From assembly GCA_958295665.1 (NCBI GenBank), contig OY282560.1, positions 191,830,061-191,894,060 of the forward strand: DNA of 64,000 nucleotides. Reading direction: 5' to 3'. The position numbers and the translations under genes were made by a program. Numbering within the stretch: the first letter of the stretch is position 1; the number at the start of each line of letters is the position of its first letter. Origin of the DNA: Tipula vernalis. Lineage: Eukaryota > Arthropoda > Insecta > Diptera > Tipulidae. The notes beneath the pieces were generated by a model. That model searched no databases. It saw only the letters and a program-made list of their open reading frames with translations, and had not been told where the DNA came from. Shown here in pieces: positions 11,423 through 22,700 of the stretch.

Positions 11423-13395
11423 CGGAAGTTTCTTTCACCTTCCCATGGACGAAAAAGTCTTTGTGGACCTTCATATGTTTTATATGGAAATTATGCGGAA
11501 AAGATATAAAAAACATCTTTTTTTATGTTTAACGATCGAAATTAATTCTTTTTTAATTTTTTAATTTTATTTTATTAATCCCATCAATTGGTCCTTTATG
11601 CCTGTTGTATTACAAAATCGCCTGCGGTTTTTTAGCCTCCCCAACCACTTCAGTGTCATAATGAAGCGACAACAGCAAAATAACATCCCGATTCTTTTTT
11701 GGAACATATGACACGATAGCGACATTTTCGGAGAAACCAAATTCAGTTGAGAGCATTGGACGATTCGGGTCTGGTAACATCTCCTTTGGAATGTACCTTT
11801 TATTTCTGCGGAGCGTTCCAACGAAAACTAAGCCTTTTCAACAGCATCTAAGGGTAAAGGAGGTGAAGAAGTTGTCCGCTACAGTTGTTCTTCCACTCGA
11901 TTTATAATCTGAATTGCAAGCCCACCAAACTTTGTTTCCGTATTTTGCTGGCTTCGACAGAATGTACTGAGAGAATCTCGTTTTCCCTCTATACGGAAAT
12001 AGTTGTTCATCTACAGTAACTACCTCGGCCGGTGAATATGCTGTTTTAAGGTTATTGTTCAACATAATTCATATTTCGCGTATGGTAGCTGCTTTGTCAT
12101 TTGTCTGCCGCGCAGCTTGATTTCGAAAGTGGTCGAATCTGATAAAATGGCCTATAGCCCGAAAGCGATGAAACGACAACGTTGCTCGAAAGACTAGCAG
12201 GTTGTTGGTCTTCCACCACTCTGTCGTGTGTTGCTTATTCCTGTGGCTCAATCCGGCTGCCAGAAAAATACCAATATACGCATATAGCTCCTAATCTGTT
12301 AGAGGTATCCATGTTGATATTTTCTGATTTTTCGCTATTTCACTTTCAGTATTTCTCATTATTAATTCAATATTTATCATTTCCGGTGTTATGAGCGTTT
12401 GGAATATATCTATTGGAATTAGACTACTTTCTCGCCGAGCATTGCACCCGCGTCTCGAATTATATTGTGTGCTCTTAATCGTTCAATACCTGTCGGTTCT
12501 TTGTTTCATTTTATTCCGTATCGTGCAAGGAAGGAAATATTCATTACGTAGTTGTTCATTTAGCTGTTGAAACACTGAATAAATATCAGCGTGATTTTCT
12601 TCCAATAAATCTTCATCGTAGCTATTTTCAATGCCCGTGAAGCCTTCCAAAACGATTTTGTTCCTCGCATCAGAAGCATTCTCATCCGGAACATAATCTG
12701 CTTCTTCACCGTCACTAGCCTCATCAATGTCGCTTTCGTATTCTTCATCAAACTCTCTATAATAATCCTTTTAAGTTCTCCTTGCCTTTGCGATTCGGAC
12801 AAAGAAAAAATAAAACACGCATTTAAAAAATTGTTTACAAATATTAGCAATAAATGTTTTTACCGTCCCCATCTGTATTTACTTGTCTCATCATCAGCCA
12901 TTTTCGTACAACGGTCTATGAAAAAATTTGGATAACTCTCACTAATATTACTTTACAAAAAAAAAAAATTTCACTTGGAAGTACTTCCCATTCAACTCAA
13001 AAAATACTGAAGTAATAAATGAAAAATATCAAAATAAACACAAAAAAATCAGGTTCACAATACAAACAAAAAATAACAGTTATGGCTATATAAAAATGCA
13101 TGTTTTCTGTTGGTAGAGAACTCGAAGTAAATAGAACGACGAAAAAACCGACTAATATTGTAAGACACAAAATAGGTCTGGCTAGACCTTATAGTACGAA
13201 AGAAGTATAGAAATCGTAAAAGCCTATTTTTTCGAAAACAAATGCAACAACAAATTTCTACCATTGACTAAATCTGAAAAAACATGCTTGATTAGGAAGT
13301 CACTTAAGTTGATTATCCTTACTTAAGTATTTCTATGGGAAAAATTTGATTAAATCTTAAAAAGGTCTGGCCAGACCTTATACTACACAGAAGGG
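11411..13395 (-). mobile_element. piggyBac-family DNA transposon with both ends and TTAA duplication
   Basis: The element begins CCCTTGTGTGTA and ends with the near-complement TACACAGAAGGG. TTAA flanks both sides (11407-11410 and 13396-13399), and the host sequence rejoins exactly as in repeat units 1 and 2, which have a single TTAA. TTAA targeting and CCC termini are diagnostic of piggyBac. At 1,985 bp it is slightly shorter than typical autonomous members (about 2.4 kb). It encodes a broken transposase on the minus strand. Confidence 0.93.
11570..12850 (-). pseudogene. piggyBac-type transposase pseudogene
   Basis: Reading leftwards from about 12790, an acidic N-terminus rich in D/E (for example EEYESDIDEASDGEEADY, about 12700-12755) is typical of piggyBac transposases. 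At about 12069-12251 the frame holds the conserved block ending in ATIREI. At 11838-12065 comes VDEQLFPYRGKTRFSQYILS followed by KPAKYG, the family's first catalytic-aspartate region. At about 11580-11700 a shifted frame gives HYDTEVVGEAKKPQAIL, the conserved C-terminal DDE-domain segment. Frameshifts and stops separate these, so no functional protein is made. The enzyme would cut and paste the element at TTAA. Confidence 0.88.
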
Positions 13396-13399
13396 TTAA
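13384..13399 (-). repeat. piggyBac right end: terminal repeat plus TTAA target site
   Basis: TACACAGAAGGG followed by TTAA. It matches the left end in inverted orientation with one mismatch over 12 bases. A second GGTCTGGCCAGACCTTATA-like motif sits just inside (about 13363-13382), and a related one at about 13171-13192 may be sub-terminal repeats. Confidence 0.88.
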
Positions 13400-14630
13400 A
13401 GTTTAATACTTGTATGAAAAAAACAAATTTTCAAACTTGCAAATTTTTAAGTTCCTTTGAAATATCAACATAAAACTCACCTAACCTTCAAAATTGAAAT
13501 TTTTTATTGAAGTTTTAAATATAATAAAATAGAGCGGGAAGCCATAAAGAAGAAAATCGCTCTTCTTGTCGAATTTTAAAAATCAAACTTACAGTTTTAA
13601 GTGTCTTTGAAGTTGTCTTGTCCTAAAATTTAATTTGAAGTATCAAAATTTGTAGAAGCGAACGTTAACGGAAAATTGAGAAATTTTATTTTTTGGAATC
13701 AAAATTTTGGTGTCGCGAGCCCCAAACAATAAAATTTACAAACTTTCAAAATTTATTTGAAATTTCAATACGACAATTTTTAAATTTGACTGTCCATCCT
13801 CCAAATTTAAATTTTAAATTGAAGTATTAAAAAAATCAGGCTAGATGTCATGAAGAGAAAGACTTCCAACTCGGAAAATTTCTCAATTTTTATAAATTCA
13901 AAATTTTAATGGCTTATCAAATGTAAGCGTGAAATTTGTGAAAAATCGTGTGAAATTTAATTCGAAGTATCAAAATTCGTGAAAACTAAAGTTCACCAAA
14001 TTTTGTATGCTAGGAATAAAATCAAAAAACTAGCAATCAAAATTTAAGTTTTATATTAAACTAAATGGTCAAGCATGTTAAATTTTCAAAATATAAAATT
14101 TAAATTTTAATAAAACCCATAATTCTGTAAAAACAAAGAGTAATTCGTGAAAATTGACAAATTTTCAAAATTTTTAATTGAAGTGGTAAAATGTAAAGGT
14201 ATACTAATTTTGCCATCACACCTATATAATTTTAAAACATTTTCAAATTTTAAATTGTAAGTTAAACTTTTATCCTTCTGTCAAATTTCATTATAACTAA
14301 ACCATTCGAGAAATTTTAATTGTTGGGAGCAACAGGTAGTGGCGTGGGTTCAAAACAACAGATTTCGAAATTGGCAATTTTTAAAATTTAAAAACTTATT
14401 GGAAATTTCAACAAAACTTTCGACCACCAATCTTTTCTCTTTTAAATTCTACTATTAAAATTTATTAAATCTGCAATTTTTATTATTTGGAAGCATTACA
14501 CTAGGCGCTTCAAGCCACAAAGAAGGTTTTTTTTCTATTTTGACAATAACATAATTTTCAAAATTTTCAATACAAAAAATTCTGAAAAAAATTATTATTT
14601 AGAAGCAATCAAAAATTATTTTTTAGAAGC

Positions 14631-15204
14631 AATGAAACGTTACAAATTCGAAATTTTTAATTCTAAAATTTTAACCGTTGTCAGTTTTTATTAATATGAA
14701 ATATATCATATTAAAAAAGAAGTCAAAAAGTTTAAAGCAAAGAAGACAATTTTCAAATTTGTCAAATAATACATTTAAATTTAAATTGAAGATTTTGAAG
14801 ATCGTTAGTTTGCAAATTGTTAAATCAATGATTTCTCAAATAAGGAAAATATTTAAGTCAAAATAAATTATTAAAATTTGCGGAAATTTATGAAATTTAG
14901 TGTAAGATCAGAATAAAATCATTAAACTGGCAAAAATTAAACTTGCAAAATTTGAAAAGCTACATTTTTTATTTTTGACAGCAAGCTACAAAGCAAGAAT
15001 CCCCAAATGGCCAAATTTTGAAAATCTATGTTTTAGACTGCTGTATAAATCATTAAACGTTTCTAAATTTTCAAAATTTTTATTAAAATGTCTTTATTTT
15101 GAAAAGTTTTATCAAAATTTGAAAAAAAATAATATGAAAACGAAAATATTCAAATTTGCCAAATCGTTCCAATTAAGATGTTTAAATTGAAATAGAATAA
15201 AAAA
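14631..15204. other. AT-rich non-coding stretch
   Basis: AAATTTTCAAAATT-like background with short lysine-rich frames that have no domain. Nothing else is seen. Confidence 0.5.
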
Positions 15205-15229
15205 ATATTGCTTATTCATACATTTTTGT
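15205..15229 (+). repeat. 25-bp inverted repeat, left copy
   Basis: Begins ATATTGCTTATTCATACA. It is an exact reverse complement of 17132-17156. Similarity stops abruptly on both sides. Confidence 0.85.
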
Positions 15230-15681
15230 AAAGGAAAATTTACCAACGCTTCCATACCTTTTAATCATTTCAATGACGATTCAGCGAGAAGCGTTCGGTT
15301 GTTTTTCCTATTTCTCTTTTGTACATTCTTTTGTTTTTAATTTTATAATGAAGTTAGTTAGTTGTTAACCGTTGTATCGTGTGGTCACAGATAAACAAAA
15401 AAAAAAATTATTAAAATTAAAATAATAAAAAAAAACCTCGTGTAGTAAATCTTTTCATTTAAAATACAGTCCACTCTTTCTGGAGGAATTATTCATGTAA
15501 ACATACTCCCCACATTGGAGTATTTAATTCTTCAAAAACCATAAGAATATCATATGGTTTATACAATGTTAATATTATGTAATTCATTAAATTAACCAAT
15601 AAAATTTAAACTAAAATCCTACAACGCTCAATATCCAACAAAAACAAAGTGACCAGTGTGATACATAATTAATATACATGA

Positions 15682-17110
15682 TTAAACTACAGGTGATGAT
15701 GACCTCGTGTCTACCGGAAGAGAGAAAATGCGAGTGATAGCACGTCTGAACATCTTGTCCCCTACTTTAATTGTTACCACCCTAATGAGTCTATCTCCTC
15801 CTCGATGTAACTCTATTATCCTGGCTAAAGGCCACTTTAATGAAGGAACATGATCCTCCTTGACAATGACAACATCGTTTACGTTTGGCACCTTTCTTCG
15901 GTGTTGTAGTTCACTTAGATACTCTTGAGACCATCGATCCCAAGAGTTCTGAAACATCGACTGTAACTTTTGATAATGGTACAGTCGTTTGAAACACAAA
16001 TGGTGAACAGATGGGTCTGGCAGAGAAGTGATAGGCTCACCTATCAAAAAATGACCGGGTATTAGACAAGCTAGATCGTTAGGGTCCTCAGACATTGATG
16101 CAATTGGTCTAGAATTAAGGCAACCCTCGATTTCAACTATGAGTGTGTTCAGTTGCTCGAAGGTCAAAGAATTTTAGCCGACTACACGTTTTAAATGGTG
16201 TTTGGCACTTTTTACGGCGGCCTCCCATAACCCGCCGAAAAGGGGTGATCGAGGGGTATAGTGTGCCACTGCATATTTGTTTCTGCACAAAATTACAAGA
16301 TCTCATTCTGATAAATTTCCGACCTAAAAAGTCGGTGCAAGTCTCTTAGCTCAGATCTGGCACCTACGAAATTCGTCGCGTTGTCCGAGTAAATATTTGA
16401 GCAAATTATACGTCGGGACATAAATCTCCGAAATGCAGCTAAAAAAGCCTTGGTGGATAAGTCTGTCACCACTTCCATATGGACAGCTTTAGTCGAGAAA
16501 CATATAAAAATTGAGACGTAGGCCTTCTCTTCAACTCGAGACCGGATTCTATTTTTGACCAAAAACGGACCGCAAAAATCGATGCGAACATTTTCAAATG
16601 GGGGAGAAAGTGTTACTCGGTCTTTTGGAAGTTGTCCCATAAGTTGAGAGAGTGTTCTAGGACGAGTGCGGACATATAGAATGCAATGTTATTACTTTTT
16701 TGCACAAATTTCGTCCGCCGATGATCCAAAATCGCTCTCGAACATTAAACAATACAGATTGCGCTCCAGTATGCAAAAGCCGGATATGTTCTGATCGCAC
16801 GACCAAATTGGAAAGCGAATGTGATGCTGGAAGTAACCACGGATGGTTCGACCCAAATGGGATGTTTGCATTTTTTAATCGGCCGTCTAAATCTAAAAAT
16901 GGATTAAGTGGCAACAATTTGCTATGTTTTGGTAAAAATTTACCGTTTCGAAGAACCTTAATTTCAGCTGGGAATTCGTTTGTTTGGATATATTTTACGA
17001 TAGATTTCAAGGCCAAATCCATATCAATTGAAGACAACTTAATTCTGTTAAGTGGTAAATTATTTAACGATACTCGCTTTTTATCAGACTTAATTGAATT
17101 TTTACTTTGA
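15682..17110 (-). pseudogene. BEL/Pao integrase and C-terminal domain pseudogene
   Basis: Right to left: a segment at 16657-17110 with WLLPASHSLSNLVVRSEH and LLHTGAQ has the histidines of the H2C2 zinc-binding domain and contains LDLDGRLKNA, a BEL/Pao landmark. The core at 16293-16640 holds RIDFCGPF and YSDNATNFVGA, carrying two catalytic aspartates. GGLWEAAV at about 16210-16235 holds the glutamate, after a frameshift. The last frame (15682-16167, 161 residues, uninterrupted) is the DUF5641-like domain, with PGHFLIGEP and W-x(4)-YL. The DD-E triad survives but is spread over frames. The enzyme would insert cDNA into the host genome. Confidence 0.85.
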
Positions 17111-17131
17111 ACGGCAATTTTAAAATTTTTA

Positions 17132-17156
17132 ACAAAAATGTATGAATAAGCAATAT
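17132..17156 (-). repeat. 25-bp inverted repeat, right copy
   Basis: Ends GTATGAATAAGCAATAT. It is the exact partner of 15205-15229. Confidence 0.85.
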
Positions 17157-17773
17157 ATACTGATATATACTGATACCTCAAAATATAAAAAAAATCTGAA
17201 TTTTTCGTCAACAACAAACAATCCAATTTTCAATCCAGTCCAATTTTCAAAATCTGCACAGTTCTCACAGAAATTTTCATTTCAAAGAAAACCGACAAAT
17301 TTTGACAAAATTTGCAAACTTTAAAATTTAAAATAGAATGTCATAATTTGGTAGAAACTAAATTTCTAGAAATTTTATATGTAAATAGCAAAGTAGTTTA
17401 AATTTTTTATGAAATATCTGGACGAATTTGAAACACTTGAAGTTAAACTCAGTATCAAAACACTCTAGTGGACAAGACAAAAAAAAAAATTCTCCTAATT
17501 TTCAAAATCAAAAACTGAACAAGTTCACAAATTTATAAAAACTGTAACTGTAAACTTTAAAAATTAAATTTAAAAAAACATATATTCTGGAAGTTTCTGG
17601 AATTTTCAATTTTAAAATTTTCTAAAATACACACCAGAAATTTTACGCATAAATAAGAAATTGATCAAACTTGCCAAATATTGAATATGCAAAAACTTAA
17701 TTTTTGCCAAATTTAGAAAATTATAAATAGAACTTGAAAGTACCAGAATAATCGCACTTGGAAAATTTAAAAA
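17157..17773. other. AT-rich non-coding stretch
   Basis: Degenerate AAATTTTCAAAATT background. Nothing else is seen. Confidence 0.45.
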
Positions 17774-19083
17774 ATATGAAATTTATTGGAGAGTCAAACG
17801 GCCCACTGTACACCCTTTTACAGACAACAAAACCGAGGGAAAGGAAAGATATATTAGTTAAAGAGACTCAACCCGGTTCCAGACACCTAAGTAGTTGATA
17901 GTTAGAAAAGCAAACAGCACAAGGCAACACAATTTGTTGCACACTATAATTTTATTTCTGAAATTAGGATCAAATTTAATCCTTGTAAGAATGACTAATT
18001 CCGGAACTATCTTAGATTCTAAACCAAATAAAATAAAACTATAAATACATATAGTACGTTCCTAATGAACTAAGTATACTTAAATGTTACATCCGCATCA
18101 ATCCTAGGCCACCCAAATAATTCAATAACAACTTAAAATGTCTCTTATAAATGTCTCATCCACTAACACACCATTCAGCAAAAATTATCCAAAAATACCC
18201 ATAGCTCATGGGTTATAAATTTTACCATAGTATAATTTAACTCCCAAACTAATTCAACTCACAGTTTCTGGGAACCTGCATTGGGTTTTTCCCAATGTTT
18301 CTGAAAATCAAGATCAACTCAGTTAATTATGTTAAATTCTATTTTTTTTTAAATAAACTAAGATTTATCTCTGAAATTCTCCTGGTTTAGTTGTAAAAAT
18401 TACTGTAGTAAAAGTAATTACTTAAATTCCACAACATGGTCAATTAATAGTTCTGAAAATTTAAATCCAATTAATCATAGTTATTCGTTATTTCTAAGAA
18501 AGTTATTGTCATTAATACTATAAAAAAAAAAAATATTTATAAATAACTATTTAAAATGAAATTAAACTTAAACTAATCAGAATTCCATAAGAACATAAAT
18601 ATTGATTTAGTGTGTACAATCAAGCCTAAGGCAAGTTTCCCGAATACGTCGAGTCCATCGTATACTCTTTTACCTATAACAAAACCGAGGGAAAGGAAAG
18701 GTGAGTTAGTAACAAAGATTCATCCCGGAACTACCTAAGTAGTTGATAATTAGTAAATTTATTAGTAGTATATTTTTTAAGTAACTTATTTACAACTAAT
18801 GGTTTAGTAACTTAGTAACTTACTTACAAGACAACACAAATTCAAGTTCATTTACTGCTCAGTTTCCCGGAAAGTTATTTCAGGTTCTTCAAGAATTTCC
18901 TAAATTTAAAATCTAGATATAAATTAAATTTAAATACTAAATCCTTTTCTAATATTTTAAACTAAAAATTCCCACTGTTTACAATTCCGACAATTTTCCG
19001 AAATAATTTAAAATTAAATAATAACAGCTTAAAGTTTGAATTGAATTAAATAATTTGGATATGAAATTTATTGGAGCGTCAAA
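17774..19083. repeat. Segment between 24/25-bp direct repeats, with an internal duplicated motif
   Basis: ATATGAAATTTATTGGAG plus GTCAAA occurs at 17774-17798 and again, with one difference, at 19059-19083. The sequence between is unlike the surrounding background. It contains two same-orientation copies of an 80-90 bp motif (about 17820-17905 and 18670-18755) sharing ACAAAACCGAGGGAAAGGAA and CTAAGTAGTTGATA. This could be an inserted element with a target duplication, or two decayed LTR-like repeats. No coding is visible and the identity is unknown. Confidence 0.4.
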
Positions 19084-20553
19084 ATATTTAAAATAAAAAT
19101 CGTTAAACATTCGGAGATTACAAAACCTGAGGTTTAAATTAAGGTGCCAAAAAATGTAAACAACACAATTCTAGGAATAAAGGCCTTGGCAAACCATAAA
19201 TGGTCTAAAATTACTTAAAGTTCATTAATTTTTTTATTGTGCACTCCAAAAACTGCTACACTTGTATTCTACAATTTCGTCGTACAAATAATCAAATATC
19301 GAGAACTTTCTAGTTTTTAAACGCTCAAACTAAACTTCAAATTTAAATGTCCAAAATTTATGATATATGTACATAGTTTAGTAGAATCAAGAATAGTAGA
19401 ATCATTAGATTTATCATTATGTAAATACGTATACTAAAACTAAATGGTTCACATGACATATCACCCGAGACGGCGACTAAAACCATAAATTTGTATAAAT
19501 ATGATATGATCAAGCTGTTATTTTATGACCATGGTCACACCTACAGTCATATAATATATCACAACATTTCATTAAAACAGATTTAATTTTCTCTAATAAT
19601 TCAGCAAAATCCTACACAAAATCACCAACTAATTGATCAAGATTTTTTTTTTTAAGACTCATCATAAAGTGGTTTTGCATTAATTTTTGATATAAAAACA
19701 AATTGATCATTAAAATTTATTCAAAATATTTTTATTTTATTTTATTTAAATATCAATGACCTAATGAAATGCGATTATTATATAACGTGTCGGGGGATCA
19801 TAATATAACAGAAGAGACGCAAACCATTACCTAAAACTATTACAGAAGAAAATCCATTTTTATTGTTTAATTTCCATATTGCACATTGCATTTGTTTTTT
19901 TTTTAGAAATAAATTCGCCCCGTTTTGGAATTTTAATTACCATAAAAATAAAAAAAAAAAATTAAAATTAAAAAATTTTATGTTCCAAACGATAAATCAA
20001 GTTTTTAGACGTTTTTGTTAACAACAAAATTATTATTTTATGTAATACACTATACATATTCATTCATTAAAGTACATAAAATTTATTTATCATCATTCAC
20101 AATATAATATATACCCACAATTTTTATCCATAAAACAATAATATAAATGCTTATACATATAGTACAGTGCAATTTTTTTTTTTACATATATGTATAGCTA
20201 TACATATATATATTTCCACCAAACTCGAATCGAAAGTCATCATACGTATAAAAGAGGTAGAATGGTTTAGCTGCAATTGCATTTTAATAGTTTAACTCAA
20301 TCGTATCACAAAAAAAAAAAAAAAAAATATGTAAATTGTTTTGTTTGTGTAATGCAAAGTTGTCATACTCGCCACGCGATTGGAAAATGGCAGCACAACA
20401 GGAATAAACAGGTGCTATAAAAAAACATTTCTGTTTGCCATAAAAAGTGAAAAGTGTTGTGGAAAATTGTATAAATATCTAGTTAAGACACAATAAGTCA
20501 CGTAATTTATACTAGGCACATATAGATGGCAGCTTAAACAATATATGGGCGTG

Positions 20554-20577
20554 TCTACTATAAAATATTATAGTAGA
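20554..20577. repeat. Perfect 10-bp-stem palindrome with a 4-nt loop
   Basis: TCTACTATAA, AATA, TTATAGTAGA. It could be a protein-binding palindrome or a small hairpin. It lies about 175 bases before the TATA-like box at 20751. Confidence 0.5.
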
Positions 20578-20750
20578 TACATTTAATTTGGCTAACTTTC
20601 TTTTGCACTCGACAAAGCCGCTCAAAAAGAAAATTATACGCTGTACTACGGTTAACTGCATTTTAATAAATATATAGGGAAATAATGTTTAACGGGGGCG
20701 GTTTGAATTGCGCAGTTAAATAAAACAAAATAATAACTTTAGGCGGGGTC

Positions 20751-20757
20751 TATATAA
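20751..20757 (+). promoter_or_regulatory. TATA-like box after a GC patch
   Basis: GGCGGGGTC followed by TATATAATAA. A similar CTATAAAAAAA box is at about 20415-20425. Such boxes are common by chance in AT-rich DNA, so this is only a candidate. Confidence 0.2.
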
Positions 20758-22690
20758 TAATAAGTTTTTCATTTGGATTTCTTTTTTTTTTTTTTTTTGT
20801 TTTGTACTCGGTAGTTTTTTATTAATATTTTCAGTTTAATTTTGACTTTCATTGGTTTCGTATTGGAAAACAAAAGTTGTTAAAAGTTTATTTTATTATT
20901 TAAAATACTATAATATAAATGTCGGAAAATTGTGTGAAAAATTATTGTGGTTTTGGAACAAACAAAAAAAAAAATGTAAAGAAGTTAAAAAATTGTGCTT
21001 TTTGATAAAATGTATATTCAAAATGGTGGAAATTTTTATAAAGTTTTTAACACGTGTGCAAAGCCCAGTAAAACATTTTTATAAATTTTATATGTTATAA
21101 CTAAAAAAAAAATTTGAAAATCATTTTTTGGTTGTTACTACTCAAAATTCTCAAAAGTCGAAAACCACGTTCTCAAAAAAACAATAATTTTTTTTTAAAT
21201 ATCTTAAAACTATTTTATTTTACATTATCTAAAAAAAATTGTAAGAAAGAGACCTACAAAATTCATTATAAAATCATGTTTGTATTAGAAAAACATTTTT
21301 ATTCCCTTTCTCTTGTACGTTTAATATTTTTTTTTTTTTATAAGAAATACTTCTTACAAAAATATAAATTTCAAAGTATAAAACGTTTTCTGTATATAAA
21401 GTCTCCCCACTTAACAATATTTTAATAAAAACCATATTTAAAGATGTGTGTATATGAGAGACGCAAGACAAGATAGGCGACATGTTAAAAGGTGATAGAT
21501 CTATTCTCCCTCTTATTTTTCATTTTATTATTTTTAACATAAACGTGTATTGTTCAAAATGCATTAGAAAAATGGGAAAATAGATTGGACACCCTCTTTT
21601 CACCTCAACCACCCTCTTAAAAAAAAATAAATAAATAGAAATCAACCTTATAACCAAATGGAAAAACTAAATAATTTTTGTAGCAATATGAATGAAGGGG
21701 AATAAATGTGATTCGCATGCGCCAACTCTCTTTCAATTTTCCGTCTTGTATATCGAACGAACGCGAAACTAAATAATATAAATTAAGAATGGGAGCGAAA
21801 CGCATACACACAATCAACGCTTTTATAAAATACAAATAAAATTTTTTTTTTTAAAACTCTAAAAGTCATTTTGATGACGATTGTTCAAAATAGCCCGCGC
21901 GATAAATTGAAATAGATATATATAATTTATAATTTATTCGAACGAGATAGATCCATTCTGAACATGGATGATGAAATAAAAAATAGAAAATTTAAAAAAA
22001 AAACGTCGTGTTGGCGGCGGACAAATTTCCAACATTTTTCATAGTAGCTGTTTTTTAGTTTTTTTTATTTTATTCATTTTTTTTTTATTCATTTTTTTGT
22101 GGCGAGGTGATTTTTTTTAAAGCTCATTTGTGCACAGCAACTCGCGTTGTTCGGTGTAGAATATATTTTTTTCAAATTTTAAATCTTAAAAAGAAACAAA
22201 AAAAAATTATTTAAGATATAAATATCTACAAATATTGTTATTTAATTTATAATATAAAAATAAAATTCCAAATGTTATTTTATATTTAAACAAAAATACT
22301 TTAGTGAAAAATATTTATTTACGTTAGGTGAAAATAATATTTAAATATAATTATAATACACAAAAATTGTGCAAAGTGGATTTTATAAAATATTTAAAAT
22401 AAAAATAAATTTTTAACATAATATTATATTTATATGTACAGCAAAAAAAAAATAAAAATTAGAATTTGTGTTAAAAAAATACTTTTTTTTTTTAAACATA
22501 AGAAAAATAAAATTTAATTATAAACACGTGTTTTGTATATTAAAAAAGCAAAAAAAAAAAAAAATATTAAGTATTAAGCAAAAAAAAAAATTTTATTCAG
22601 TGTTATATATCTGGTATACAGTGATGGAAAATTAAATAAATTTTTTTTTTTTGTTATAAGTGGAAAATAATATAAATTTTTTTAAAATTT

Positions 22691-22700
22691 CTCGGTAAGT
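22691..22700 (+). promoter_or_regulatory. Candidate 5' splice donor CTCG/GTAAGT
   Basis: G/GTAAGT is the consensus U1-binding sequence. The exon would end at 22694. A TCAGTG initiator-like motif lies about 95 bases upstream (about 22598). If real, it would be a small non-coding first exon of a plus-strand transcript reaching mir-276. Confidence 0.2.

Larger units (their letters stand above)
10295..14630. repeat. Tandem repeat, unit 3, diverged and interrupted
   Basis: It starts at the 1,976-bp period but shows many substitutions and small indels relative to units 1 and 2. It is split by a piggyBac element at 11411-13395 and resumes at 13400 with AGTTTAATACTTGT, as in the uninterrupted units. 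From about 13710 to 14215 it carries a different stretch from the one units 1 and 2 have at 7695-7880. Homology rejoins at TATAATTTTAAAACATTTTC and fades near 14630. Confidence 0.85.
15205..17156 (-). mobile_element. BEL/Pao 3' fragment bracketed by a 25-bp inverted repeat
   Basis: A truncated BEL/Pao copy holding only integrase and the downstream DUF5641-like domain, with no gag, protease or reverse transcriptase. Identical 25-bp sequences in opposite orientation sit at the outer limits (15205-15229 and 17132-17156). The region 15230-15680 lies where a 3' LTR would be and contains TGTTGGATATTGAGCG on the minus strand as a possible LTR start. No second LTR is available to confirm it. Confidence 0.65.
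19084..22694. other. AT-rich non-coding region, possible promoter side of the mir-276 transcript
   Basis: No protein domain is seen. The stretch 20.2-22.7 kb has TATA-like boxes, poly-A/T runs, GC-containing islands (for example around 20370-20400, 20740 and 22120-22160) and ends in a strong splice-donor match. Short lysine-rich frames at 20852-21425 are low-complexity products of A runs and are not called as genes. Assignment to the miRNA primary transcript is inference from strand and position only. Confidence 0.3.

Noticed and set aside
20852..21425. Open frames rich in K, F, N and L
   Set aside because: Products of A/T runs with no domain, no second-species signal and no plausible start context.
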